A stretch of 64,000 nucleotides of DNA from Beta vulgaris subsp. vulgaris (GCF_026745355.1 NC_079207.1:16131150-16195149), one strand, 5' to 3'; positions 22,892 to 35,299 are shown, counted from the stretch's first letter. The notes: generated by a model from the letters alone, not told the origin. Translations and numbers: made by a program.

Positions 22892-23352
22892 TGTTATAAT
22901 GGATGTGAGAAAGAACAAATAATAAATATAGAAAACAATAAAAAAAACACAAATTTAACGTGATTCACCAACGGAGTGTTGGATACGTCCACGGACAGAG
23001 AGAGAAAAGTTTTATTGCTCTTGAGGAAAACCAGAATTACAGATCGATGTGATTAATGAACTAATCGACATATAAAAGAATTAGGTTAAAAGCTTATTTA
23101 TAACCCGACTCGAAATCGCCAAACTCGCAACAAATTCACGCTCGCCCTGTCGACCAAGCCAAAACCTCCCGGTCGGGGGCGCAAGCCAAAATCAACAGCA
23201 ATCAATGAACATCTCGCCCGATCACCCATGCCAATTCGCCCGAGCGGGCGCCCCACCGCCCTATTGGGCGAACCTGCCCAGCTGACTGGGCGAGCTCCCG
23301 AAGCCTCCGTTTTTGCTGCTCTTTCACCAGATTCAAGGCATTCGATCTTACA
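22892..23352 (-). repeat. copia 5' LTR (minus orientation)
   Basis: 461 bp, TG...CA bounded. The adjoining sequence at 22876-22888 is the complement of a TGGTATCAAGAGC primer site, which fixes the orientation. Confidence 0.75.
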
Positions 23353-24460
23353 ACTAAGATGCTATTGCAAATGATAAGGGATGAGGAATATTTGCCATAT
23401 CATTTTTTGTGTGTTGTGCATGAAATTGAATTGACATGAATATTGTGTATATTCGTGATAAAGATAAAAAAATTTCTTTGCAAGAGTTATGAAACTTCAC
23501 CACTTGTTGGTTAGATGTGTTATTGATTTGTAACTTAAAGAGCTATAGAAACTAATTCAATAAGGTGAATATAGAGTTGCTTATCTGTATGGATGATATG
23601 GATTTACTCCAGTTGATGCTATTCCCTTTTGTGATCATCAAAATTTCTTTTAGTTAAGATGGTTATATTTTATTCGAATTTCTATACTATGATATAATTA
23701 CAAGATCGATTTGAACTAGTTCTTCCTTTAAAAATATAAACTAGTTTTATTGATCCGAGTAAACTGCATGGGAAGTTTCTCCTAAAATCATAGTATGAAT
23801 ATTTAGATCGTGATTTAAAGTTTTCAACTTTTCATAATCATATCATGTATTAAGAATATTTTAAAACTGACTTATAACCCGTGTATTCAGTGAATGGGAT
23901 AGTTAATATTATGATGGAACACGTGATCAATCCTTTTTTTCAAAAAACAGTTGATTGAAAAAGTATTTGCTTTGCCCTTTGCGTCACTCGGGTAACTAAA
24001 TTAAATATAAATACAATATGCATCTATGGCACGACCATGGAAGTAATGAAAAAGAAAAAGTTATGTAGTTGGACCATCTGCTCTATCCGTTCGAGTTTCG
24101 CTTCTCTAGAGAAGATGAAAGACTAAAAAAGAAAGTGTTCGCAAGGCATACCGAAAGGATACCAATTAAGCCGATCATTAATGACTAGTTTGAAGAACTC
24201 ATGTTGACCATGTGACTCGTCTAATTTAATACGCATATTTTTCATAAACATTTAACAACCACCAGATTCTTTAACTACGTAAGAACAACATTGTGGGACC
24301 AATTCTAAAAAAATTAGCATTAAGTACAGAAATATAGTTTATTTGAGAACATATAAAGTACCTTTGGAATTTATGTATCCAAAATTTATGAATAACATTG
24401 GATAACATAAAAATCTTTTAGTTGATTATATTACATTATTGTAATTTCCTTACCAAATAA
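23353..24460. other. AT-rich intergenic DNA, no gene seen
   Basis: No open frame with recognisable similarity, no RNA gene and no paired element ends were found here. Confidence 0.5.
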
Positions 24461-24464
24461 TTTT

Positions 24465-25600
24465 GTAGGTTTTGTTCATTTCATTTAGAATAAAAATCTC
24501 ATTATTTAAGCGATTACTTGTATCTATCGCTGATCTCTTCATCACATTAGTCTTTTTTCTTTTTATCTATCTCTCTCCTTTTCCAAATCCATGTGCTTTC
24601 TCTTATATATGTTTCATTTGTCTTAAAACAAATAAAAGAAGTATATAAAAATAAGAATCAATTCAAATTACATCCCAATGAAGAAGAAGTATCAATAAAA
24701 TTAAAGAGAGAATATGATCTACAATATGACCCCCTTATTGCTAATTGTTCCCCTACTTAGTTTGACAGAATAATGATCCACAATAATTAATTTGGTGGAA
24801 ATACTTTTCTATTATGTGTTCTAATAGTTTTTTCCATGGATCACAATTTACGAGTATTATGGATATTAATACAATTAAAGATACTTGTTTTAATTTGTTG
24901 TAAAATAAACGAAATACTTACCTTTTTAGGCCGTTTTATAATAAATGAAACGTACTTCATTAAGCATTTTACTTGTCTTTATCGCTGTCTTTATCACATG
25001 AGTGATGAGCCCTCTTTTATCTCTTTCTATCTCTCTTCACTCGTGAATCCATGTTCCTCGACCTATGTTTCATTTATTTTATAACAAAGGAAGTATATGA
25101 AAATAAGAATCAATTCAGAGAATATCCCCATGAGGAAGAAGCATCAATGAAATTAAAGAAACAATATGATCCACAATACAATCCCCATATCGCTAATTGT
25201 TCCGTTCTTAGTTTGACAATATGATCCACAATAATATGATAGAGACACTTTCTACCATGTGTTTTAATAACATTTTTCATAGATGATAGTTTATGAAAAT
25301 TATGGAAATTAATACAATTAATGATACTTCATCAGTTTTAAAATAAATAAAACAATAATTATTTTAGGTTGTTCCAAAATAAATGAAACGTTAATTAATT
25401 TGACATTTACTTGTCTTTATCCATCTCTTTATCACATGAGTGATGAGTCCATCTTTTTATCTTTTTATATCTTTCTTTTCTCCTAAATCCATGTGCCTCT
25501 GTGTTTCATTTACTTTAGAAAAAAAATAAAGTATATGAAAATAAGAATCAATTCAAAATGCATCCCAATGAGGAAGATGTGTCAATGAAATTAAAGATAT
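24465..25600. repeat. diverged tandem repeat, period about 450 bp
   Basis: About two and a half units. Landmarks recur in order: TGTTTCATTT..., then AAATAAGAATCAATTC at about 24650, 25102 and 25550 (steps of about 452 and 448), then CCCAATGAGGAAGA-type and GATCCACAATA-type blocks. Each unit contains Stowaway-like pieces (AATAAATGAAACGTAC and a GAAGTATATG boundary), suggesting the MITE was present before the tandem amplification. Confidence 0.7.
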
Positions 25601-25609
25601 TGCTTTTAC

Positions 25610-26138
25610 TATGCCTAATTTCAAGGATGTGCGAGATCAAGACACATTATTGCTTTTACTATTCCTAAACTCTTCCTTTCCAACTAATTATCAATTTTGA
25701 GTTTTTCAAATTTCATTAAGCTTTCCTTTTACATTGTATTTTTTAGTCTTCATTTGGATAAATATTATAAATAATCTTTATTACAATTATAATGCAACTA
25801 GGATAAAGTTGTGAAATCTTAAGTAATAAACAAAAAGAGGTTAAGATGTTATATAGATCCAGGCTCGAATAAAATATAACAATTGATATTAAAAAGGGAC
25901 ATTTTAATTCCTAAGTTAGTCATAATACAAAAGAGATTTGGAGATATAGCTATTTTAAAGTGATTTATAATTTTTTATTAATATTAATTTCTCAAAACCT
26001 TTCTCACACAATATATATCTCCCATCATGTAATTCATGAGATGAGATATATTAATCTTTTTATACTAATCAGTAGCAGCATATATTCAAATCGTTTTACA
26101 TAAGTCTCAACCAAAAAGAAAAAAATTTGATTATACGC
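25610..26138. other. AT-rich spacer, no gene seen
   Basis: No feature is supportable between the tandem repeat and the gypsy element. Confidence 0.5.
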
Positions 26139-26143
26139 GAAAG

Positions 26144-27501
26144 TGATAGGTTGTTGTACACAAGTCAAAAATAATTCCTGCAAAACCTTTTAACAATGTA
26201 GTAGGGTAAGTAGGATCGAATCCACAGAGAGATGGTCGTTTTAATATAGTTTCTAAGGTATAGAGAAACTAAACAAGATCACAAATATCTGAATTAAAGT
26301 CTAAACTAATTAAACTAAGAAAATCAAACTAAAAAGTATCTAGGGTAATGGTCCACCATATTTATAACTATAATCTATCAAAATATCAACAATAGTTCAA
26401 TCAATCAAATATCTAGAGCACAGGTTAATCCTTGGTCATACATTAATGCTCTCAAATCAACATATGCTAGTACGGCCGCTCAACATAATCAGATTTCCTA
26501 ATTGTAGGTAAGCCTCAAAAGAGTACTATCTCTCGATCTATGACTCGATATTAACAATATTTAATCAAACAATAATTGATCAGATTGTAAGATTAACAAT
26601 AAAACACTAATCAATTAGAGAAATCAATAACTAATCAAACCATGAATAAATATCAATCAAATCATAGCATATAAACATGGATTCCCAAACCCGCCTAGAA
26701 ATAAAAAAACTACTCTATCATGAAATAAATAATGAAATCTAAATCTACAAAGAAAAACATCATCAAAGAAATCAAGGAAAGAAACTAAAAGAAATCATGA
26801 ATTAATGAGAAGAATAAAAACTAGGGTTTACAACTAAAACTAGAGAGAAAAAGAGGAGAGAAAACTAAATAAAACCTAAGAAATAACGTGAGAGGAAGAG
26901 GAGAGAGAGAAAAAGAATGAAAAACTATCTAAATAATATTCACCTAATATCACTGGGAAAGTAATTTACAAGATAAGGAAAGTCTTAATTAAATCAATAA
27001 TAGGCGGATTAGTGATCCGTGCGTACGCGTGGCAGATTCCAGCAGAAACAGTGCAATCTCCCGAAAGGCATAACTCCTTGACTAGAAGTCTCCTCGGGGC
27101 GTGCCACCTATCGTTGGAAAGACTTTCAAGTCTAGTTTCCAAATATGGTGAATTACTCGATTTAAGAATCACATCAAAGTTATGATCAGAAGAGTAGACA
27201 TGACTCCTTTTTCACATTTCTTCTAATGATTTTCCGCTTCTTTTTGCTCAAACTGTACTATGACATATCCATACGATCCTTATGCATTGTAACGTCTTTC
27301 CAAGTGCTCCTAATCCTAATCTTAGCTAATCATACTCCAAAAAGTCTTCAATGCCTGAAATTCATCAAAAACTAGAAAACATACCGAATAGGAAAGTAGC
27401 ATAACTTAAGAATATAATGCAATAATGAACCTAAATATGAAACTAAATGCTCTAAAATGCAACCTAAATGCACTAAAAACTATATATAAAATGACTTATC
27501 A
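26144..27501 (-). repeat. gypsy 3' LTR (minus orientation)
   Basis: 1358 bp, starts TGATAGGTTGTTGTACAC and ends AAATGACTTATCA on the plus strand. It is near-identical to the copy at 32952-34323. Confidence 0.88.
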
Positions 27502-30417
27502 AATTCCCCCAAGCTAAACCATTGCTTGTCCTCAAGCAATAAGACATAGACATCGAAAAAGTTAGACAACCTATAATATGCATGGGATTACAACAGGGCT
27601 AAACACTCAATTGAAAACACAAGAGATATAATCACTACATAAGCAAGCATCGAAACAAGCTCGAACAAAGCCGCATAGCATGTCATGTATCGCAATCGAC
27701 TCTCCAATCATACCACAAACCATCTCTCCCAAGCTGGATTTAACCAAACCTGACAGACCTCACTATAGTTATGTGCACTCAAATCTCTCATGTGTTTAAG
27801 GGATAAATAATGACTCTCAACCTAAATCAGTCGACTCAGATGAAGCAAATACTCTTTAACTTTGACTTTTTGACTCACTTAATACTCAACAATACAATAC
27901 ATAATGATCAAGAGGATTTTTAGGGTTGTAATGGGGCTGAGGTTAAAGGTATGGAAATATATTTGGGAATTGTGGTGGAAAAACCAAGAAGGGGGAGCAT
28001 CATATAACTAAAACATGACCAAAAAGGTCATAACAACTCCTGCAACAACCAACAATCTCCAAATATAATCAACAACCTTTTTCACTCAAGAAATTCAATC
28101 ATAACCCTTTTTATTTCACTTTATTCAAACTCTTTTCACTTCTTTTTCATTTCATTTTTCAGTTTTTTTTTGTGTTTCTTTTTTACAAACTTTCATTTCA
28201 ATTTCAAAGCTCACTAAACATACTTTTCAGTCTTCTAACCACAAATAGAGCACTTGAATTCAATACAAACTAAACCAAAACTAATACTCGCTCCCCCAAG
28301 CTAGGCTTGGGACAAGAATCAAATTAGGTCAATGGCTTGTAATGTAGGTATCAATCAAACAAAGTCAGAAAAGGCTCAGCGGGGCTAGAGGAAGGATAAT
28401 ATGAAAATAAGAATAACTCTGGAGCTAAGATCATCAAATGAAACGCCTCAATCATATCAAAATGTATACACTATCAAATATCAAGGAGTACCAAGTCAAA
28501 GTCAAGATCAATGCAACAACGAGGAACTAATCACACATGAAAGAACAGAACTGACACAGATGCATCAGTTTATAGGCACAAAAGCTCACTTAGGTTAAGG
28601 TGTCTGCATAGTAATGTTAAATCGAGCCAGAGAGGATCAATCAATTTACCACAAACAATCAATTGCAAACAATCTTGCTATAGGTATCATGAACAAGATG
28701 AGTGACGCTTATGAATAGTAGTAAAATATCATCAAAGTTCTCAAAAAGTCTTAACAGTAATCCCATAGATACAACTAAAATGAGATGAAATCGAATGTGA
28801 TATATAGTAATGCAACTAAGAAAATAGTACAATTTTTTTGGTTACACGTAAACTTCCACTCCTAATGAGTAGTACAAACCGTGCAACATCCTACAAAAGC
28901 AATAAATGTACACTAGAAAGCAAATAAAGGATAAAATATTCCTCCCCCAAGCTAGAATTCGCAGTAACCTCACTGCATAAACCAGTTCAGAATAGGAACC
29001 AAAACAAAATCCCAACAATCATTCAACACCAAACACCAAAAGCCACAACACACCACTAACACACCACACAAAAATCCCAACAATCCAGTGAACTAATAAT
29101 TCAATCAATGTGCAAAAGATTCTCAACAAGATGGCATCAAAACAAAAATTCGAGCAAAGATTTGAAATGAACATTAACAACATGTATAAGTGAGAAAAGA
29201 TGCTTACTACCCAATTAATTGGGGGAGAAGAGTCAAATATGCTCAAAAATCATGTCATAATGCTTGACAAAGGGGAACTTGAACCAACTTGATGCCTACT
29301 TGAGAAAATTCTATAACAACAAATGATAAAAAAAAAATTGATTAGCTAAAAGTTCATGGAGAAAAAGTCAGAATAAAAAATATTAAACACAAAAAGAAAA
29401 AGAAATGGAAAAGAAAAAAGAAAAACAGATTGATACAAAAATAATAGGAAAAGAGAGAGAGAAAAAGAAACGAATGAAAAGAGAAAGAAAGAAAAAAACG
29501 AAAAGAACAGAAGGGCGGCTGGTGTGAAGGAGACGGAGGCTGTGATGATGGTGGTGGGGTGGTTGATGGTGGTTGGCGGCAGACACGAAACGGGGACAGA
29601 GGACGGGAGTAGCAGACGTGAAGAGGAGAAGAGGAGGAGAAAAGAGGGAAGTGCGCGCGCGGCTGATGGACACTGCAGTAAGGTGGTGGTGCGCAGGTGA
29701 AAGTGGGTGGTCGTTTGCAGGGACGGATGTTGACGGTGCTGGAGATATGGTAAAGGACGTGGGATGGGGAGAGAGGAGTGTGCGGGATTTCGAAGCTAAG
29801 AAAAGGCTGCTAGATTGTCGTTAAGTGGTGGCGGTGGTCGCTGGTGGAGATGTACGGGTGATGTGATGATGGTGGTGCGCAGAGGAAGAAAGATGGCAGG
29901 GGTTAGGGGACGAAGAGATGGCTGAGGAAGAAGAGAGTACGAGGAGGGAATGAAGGAAAGGAAGGCAAAGCAAATTTTTTGGAAATCGCTCTCGCCCGGT
30001 TAGTCTAAAAATACGCCAGGTCCATTTGAAAATCCGCCCGGTCAGGCAATTTGGCCCGGTCAACCGGGCAAGTAGCAGTTGGGCAAATTTTTGAAAATCT
30101 TCAGAATGTGCTTGCGCGCTCGGTGGGGCTATTCTGCCCGGTCGATCAGATACTTCGACACACTTTTTTTTTTTTTTACTTTTTTTAAACTCGTTCCACC
30201 TACAAAAAACACATCAAAGTTAAAAACACTATGAAAAAAAAGAAATGAAGTCAAAAATCAAAACAAAAAATAAAGAAAAAGAAAAGAAAATAAGTCAAAA
30301 CTCGGGTTGCCTCCCGAGAAGCGTAAATTTAAGGTCTTGCATGACCGTTTAAGACTAGATTATCACTCATAATAGTTCAATGCTCTAAGAAGCTTATCAT
30401 ATGTTCCTGAAGACATC
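27502..30417 (-). other. gypsy interior, non-coding 3' part
   Basis: No coding region is supported. It holds two further copies of the polypurine-tract-like motif (plus-strand CCCCCAAGCTA at about 28293 and 28944) besides that at the LTR edge, a GA-rich low-complexity tract (29370-29510), and GC-rich CCCGGTC palindromes (29995-30145) like those in the copia LTRs at 20.6 and 22.9 kb. Open frames in the GA-rich tract are low-complexity artefacts. Confidence 0.55.
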
Positions 30418-32821
30418 TCAGAGCATATTATATAAGAGTGAAAAGGAAAAATAAAAAAAAATTAATCCTAAAAAATTACTAAATCTATAAAAAGAAAAAT
30501 CAAAGGAAAAATTATATTTACAAGAAGGAAAGGAAAAATTGTTAGTCTTTTTACATGACTCAAAAGAAGGAAAAGAAACTAAATTTACATTATTTACATT
30601 ATCATGAAAGTCATTCAAAAGGGGAGAAAGAAGGAACGATAGAGGATGTAATATAGGAGAAGAAGGAATAAGGTCAAGTGGTTGTGAAAAAGGAACATGA
30701 GACTCAAAAACAGTATGTGGTGTCGATAAAGATTCATAAATCACCTCACTCTCAACTTGACTTTCCTCCGAAGAGGAAATTTCAACCATGATTTCTTCCT
30801 CCTGCAAAACATCCATCACATTAGCACTTCTCTCAATCTTATCATCATCCAAATAGCTCTCATTAAATATCCACCCCTCAGTATCATCATAAATAAATGG
30901 GTTGGGGTTAGAATTTTGAGCAGATTGATATTCAAATTGGAAAGAGGGGTCAAAATTATTTACTAATGTCACATCACACGAAGAAAAATTATGAGAAGTA
31001 GACTGATAATTAGAACAATAAGGGGGTGGTGTCATGTAAATTTGGGGTGAAAGAGCAGATGAAGATATCTCCCACTCATAAGTATCCCTAGCCAACCACA
31101 CAATTAAATCCCAACAATAATATGGTGATTGGAATAGAAATTCCCCATTAGACATTGATTCTACCACCATCTTAGTCACTTCATTTAACCCTTCATAAAC
31201 CACTAGGTACATATCCCACAATTCAATTCCATGATCAGGACCAATAAAATCACCAAGCCTATGATAATACTTCCAAAACGCTTCATTCTCATACTGGGTA
31301 AAAGAAAAAATTGCTCTAAAATTACTAACAGATACACGAGGTTCACATAACATATGAGATGTTCAGGAGAACTCATGCAAAAATTGGGAGGATTTTGATA
31401 TGATGCATCAAAACTATAAATATGAGAATCCCACGACACTAGTAGAATAAATGCTATTTGCTGCGGTTTTACCTATACGCAGCAATATTACACGCAAAAA
31501 GAAAAGAAAAATTAGAAAATAACAATATTGCTGCGGTTCCCACCCAAAACCGCAGCAATATTGTTCAACGGATACATTTTGAAAAAAATGTGGGTCCTGA
31601 AAACACTAATATTGCTGCGCTTTTGGGCGGCAAACCGCAGCAATATAATAAAAAATATTTTTAAAATATATTGCTGCGATTCCAAAACCGCAGCAATATT
31701 GTCTTGTCTAAAAAAAAAAAAGGACGCGGCGAGTTTGGAAACCCTAAATATAACCTATTTATAACTAAAACCGCCCCATGTCGCGCCTCCCTCCCTCCCT
31801 CTCAAATCTCGCTCCCTCTTCTATCTCCCTTATTTCTCTCAACTCGTTCGTCCTTTCATCTTCCTTTTCGCTGCACAAACTCCTCTCAACTCTTCGTCCT
31901 TTGAATCTTGTACAACTCCTTTCAACTCGTTCGTCCTTCGTCCTTCGAATCTGAAGCCTGCGTCCTTCGAATCTGAAGCCTTCGTCCTTCGAATAGATGT
32001 TGGGTTAAAAGGCGAAGGATATCAGAGTTCTTTCGTTCTGCTTGTCGACTTCTCTGCTTGTCGAGTTCCAGAAATCAGACTTAGATATGAAGCCGTCGTC
32101 ATTGGTGCGGTCCTTCGTTCTGTTTTGTTATTTTTTTTGGTTCTTGATCGGTCCTTCGTTTCGACAAGAATAAAACAAATCCAGATCTGTTTTGTTATTT
32201 TTTTTGGTTCTTTTTTCGTTTTTTTTTTGTTTTTTTTTCGTTTTTTAAGATTTGTTTTAGGATTTTTTTAAATTTTTTTGTTTTTTAGATCAGTTTCTGT
32301 ATTTTCGATTTATTTTGGTTGAAATATGAGTTGTCTTGAGCAACCTTTGTTTAGATTATGCTTATGCATTTATGCAGCGGTAAATGTTATTAGTAGTATT
32401 TTAGCTGGTTGATCTGATATAATGTTTTAGTTACTTTTAGTTTTTATTGCATTTTAAGTACTTTTAACATTGAAAATTTTAATTTAAAAAAAAAAATTTT
32501 TTTTTTTGAAAAAATGTACCTATTGCTGCGGTTTGGGGCCCAAAACCGTAGCAATATGTGTACTTTTTTAATATTAAAAAAATGCATCTTGCTGCGGTTT
32601 GGTCATTAAAACCGCAGCAATATTACGTTATATTGCTGCAGTTTAAAACCGCAGCAATATTATTAATACCTATTGCTGCGCCCTTAATTGCTGCGCGCCC
32701 TATTCCGCAGCAATAGGGCACTTTTTAACCGCAGCAAGTAGCCTTTTTTCTACTAGTGCGAATTATTATTATGTTGCCTAGCAAAAGAATTATCCCCATC
32801 ATTAAAATAACATATCTCCAT
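30418..32821 (-). pseudogene. gypsy gag-like remnant split by a CACTA insertion
   Basis: An ATG at 32821-32819 opens a frame that runs to the CACTA target site (32759) and resumes at 31436. A one-base shift near 31345 then leads into the 311-codon frame 31353-30418. That frame contains FWKYYHRLGDFIGPDHGIEL and YLVVYEGLNEVTKMVVESMS, which resemble the capsid region of Athila-like gag, followed by an acidic, serine-rich tail. No zinc knuckle is visible. The protein is broken by the shift and the 1.3-kb insertion. Confidence 0.6.
31437..32758. mobile_element. non-autonomous CACTA-like element in gypsy gag
   Basis: Ends are CACTAGTAGAATAAATGC and, inverted, CACTAGTAGAAAAAAGGC, with an exact 3-bp duplication CGA (31434-31436, 32759-32761), the CACTA signature. 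Each end has several copies, in both orientations, of a subterminal word TTGCTGCGGTTT/AAACCGCAGCAA (for example 31467, 31530, 31615, 31674; and 32523, 32590, 32633, 32675), forming strong hairpins. The 700-base middle resembles a gene leader: ACCCTAAATATAACC, a CT-rich tract, then T-rich intron-like sequence. No transposase. Confidence 0.82.
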
Positions 32822-32951
32822 GATACAAAAAAATTAATAAATAAAAAAAAATATTCACAAAAAAGGAAAAAAAAAATATATACAATTTAGTTTCACCAAC
32901 AATAAAAACTAAATAAAACAATACCATCTCCCCAGCAACGGCGCCAAAATT

Positions 32952-34323
32952 TGATAGGTTGTCGTACACCCGTCAAAAATAATTCCTGCAAAACCTTCTA
33001 ACAATGTAGTAGGGTAAGTAGGGTCGAATTCACAGAGAGATGTTCATTTTAATCTAGTTTCTAAGGTATAGAGAAACTAAACAAGATCACAAATATCTGA
33101 ATTAAAGTCTAAACTAATTAAACTAAGAAAATCAAACTAAAAAGGATCTAGGGTAATGGTCCACCATGTTTATAACTATAATCTATCAAAATATCGTCAA
33201 TAGTTCAATCAATCAAATATCTAGAGCACAAGTTAATCCTTGGTCATGCATTAACGCTCTCAAATCAACATATGCTAGTATGGTCGCTCAACATAATCAG
33301 ATTTGCGAATTGTAGGTAAGCCTCAAAAGAGTACTATCTCTCGATCTATGACTCGATATTAACAATATTTAATCAAACAATAATTGATCAGATTGCAAGA
33401 TTAACAATAAAACACTAATCAATTAGAGAAATCAATAACTAATCAAACCATGAATAAATATCAATTAAATCATAGCATATAAACATGGATTCCCAAACCC
33501 TAGAAATAAAAAACTACTCTATCATGAAATAAATAATGAAATCTAAATCTACAAAGAAAAACATCATCAAAGAAATCAAGGAAAGAAACTAAAAGAAATC
33601 ATGAATTAATGAAGAAGAATAAAAACTAAGGTTTACAACTCAAAACTCGAGAGAGAAAAAGAGGAGAGAAAACTAAATTAAACCTAAGAAAATAACGTGA
33701 GAGGGAAGAGGATGAGAGAGAAAAAGAATGGAAAACTATCTAAATAATATTCACATAATATCACTAGGAAAGTAATTTACAAGATAAGGAAAGTCTTAAT
33801 TAAATCATTAATAGGCGGATTAGTGATCCGCGCGTACGCGTGGCAGATTCCAGCAGAAACAGTGCAATCTCCTGAAAGGCATTATTCCTTGAGTAGAAGT
33901 CTCCTCGGGGCGTGCCACCTATCGTTGAAAAGATCTTCAAGTCTGGTTTCCAAATCTGGTGAAATTACTCGATTGTAAGAATCACATCAAAAGTTATGAT
34001 CAGAAGAGTAGACATGACACCTTTTCACATTTCTTCTAATGATTTTCCGCTTCGTTTTTGCTCAAACTCGTACTATGACATATCCATAAGATCCTTATGC
34101 ATTGTAACGTCTTTCCAAATGCTCCTAATCCTTAAGCTTAGCTAATCATACTCCAAATAAGTCTTCAATGCCTGAAATTCATCAAAAACAAGAAAACATA
34201 CCGAATAGGAATAGAAAAGCATAACTTGAGAATATAATGCAATAATGAACCTAAATATGAAACTAAATGTTCTAAAATGCAACCTAAATGCATCTAAAAA
34301 CTATATATAAAAATGACTTATCA
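32952..34323 (-). repeat. gypsy 5' LTR (minus orientation)
   Basis: 1372 bp, the partner of 26144-27501. It is bounded by the target duplication GAAAG at 34324-34328, with the tRNA-Asp-type primer site next to its inner edge at 32931-32948. Confidence 0.88.
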
Positions 34324-34689
34324 GAAAGCAATAAAAAATAATCAAATAATCCACTCAATAGTAAAACAAAGGCATAACAGAATAAAGATGTAAATATGAA
34401 TTATTAGATGGTATTACAATATCTAATAACAAAACTTCTAATAAGTTAGAATTCAAACACTAAAATCTAAATTTTTAGAATAATATATTCTGATATGATA
34501 GTCTTATTTTGTACGTAGTTTCATCTCCAATCTCATATAAATATCTCCCCATTTGTAAATAAGTTTTTGATCAACAATGATGTTTATAAGAGTGAAAGTT
34601 GTATCTTGACCCACCTTATTGTAATAATTGACCTAGCAAAGAAAATTAGTCTAATTTTGATTTACAAATAAACAAATTCAATAAATAAC

Positions 34690-35020
34690 CTTCTGTGATT
34701 TTCTAATATATTAAGCGAACTTATCAACCAATATAGTCACATCCTTTTCAAAGAGAATAAAAGTAGCATCTACAGGCTTGTCAAAAACAAATGTATTACC
34801 ATGGATGTAAAACTGGAATCATGTAATTTGTTTTCAAATGTATTAATGTAATATATATTTTCAAGTATATAAATAATTTGTTTTACCCTCGGACTATTGA
34901 CCTCGAAACAATATTTAATTTCTTTCTTGCACTTCACAACATCACCCTCTTTCTTAATTCCATTTGAACATTTTTACATGCCTCGCAGTACCAATTAAAC
35001 TCGACATCAATGTATTTAAT
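34690..35020 (-). pseudogene. possible RPA large-subunit-like fragment
   Basis: On the minus strand, broken frames read a cysteine pair context (EFNWYCEACKN at about 34990), then VKCKKEIKYCFEVNSPR, then DATFILFEKDVTILVDKFA at about 34735. The last is reminiscent of the C-terminal OB fold of plant RPA70-like proteins, in which a TTFVLFD-type strand precedes the last helix. Stops separate the pieces. Such RPA-like fragments are common in plant genomes and are often carried by Helitrons. The similarity is by eye and weak. Confidence 0.33.
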
Positions 35021-35299
35021 GGTTGCTAGACAAACACATATACCTAACTATAAAAACAATTATAATATTGGATAGATGTTTCATTATATAAAATGTAACT
35101 ATTAGTATCATATATAAGAGCTCATCGATAAGTGTTATGATATGTACAACCTTCACATGAATATGATCACGTCTTTGATAGTGTCTTCCTATATAAATTT
35201 ATTAATCTTGTTTGAAACTTTACCTGGACGTTGTAAATTAGCGAGGGCTCCTCTAGCAAGACTCATATTAAGAAATTGGATTAAATGTCATGACTCTTC

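Larger units (their letters stand above)
20579..23352 (-). mobile_element. copia LTR element, internally deleted, minus orientation
   Basis: Two similar direct repeats (20579-21074, 22892-23352) begin TGTTA and end near CGATCTTACA or its variant. On the minus strand the 22892 repeat is the 5' LTR, followed by the primer site TGGTATCAAGAGC (22888-22876, initiator Met tRNA type). A purine tract (complement of 21075-21090, AAGGTGGAGACT) precedes the other LTR. The interior codes only for gag and protease remnants; integrase, reverse transcriptase and RNase H are missing, so it is a deletion derivative. No convincing 5-bp target duplication was seen. Confidence 0.8.
26144..34323 (-). mobile_element. 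gypsy-type LTR retrotransposon without pol, minus orientation
   Basis: Long LTRs (26144-27501 and 32952-34323) of TG...CA form enclose 5450 bases. The element is flanked by an exact 5-bp duplication GAAAG (26139-26143 and 34324-34328). On the minus strand the 5' LTR is followed by the primer site TGGCGCCGTTGCTGGGGA (32948-32931), complementary to tRNA-Asp as in Athila/Tat-type gypsy elements. A purine tract TTGGGGGAATT (27512-27502) precedes the 3' LTR. The interior holds only a gag-like remnant and no protease, reverse transcriptase or integrase. A CACTA-like element (31437-32758) is inserted in gag. The LTRs differ at only scattered bases and small indels, so the insertion looks fairly young. 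It probably moved with enzymes supplied in trans. Confidence 0.88.

Noticed and set aside
24465..25600. CRISPR-like repeat array
   Set aside because: The repeats are long (about 450 bp), diverged and directly tandem, in plant DNA; there are no short repeats with unique spacers.
29383..29824. Open frames of 83-96 codons at 29.4-29.8 kb
   Set aside because: They come from a GA-rich low-complexity tract in the gypsy interior.
31715..31904. Short coding frames in the CACTA-like element
   Set aside because: The frames are opened by CT-rich leader-like sequence and hairpin words; no transposase similarity.
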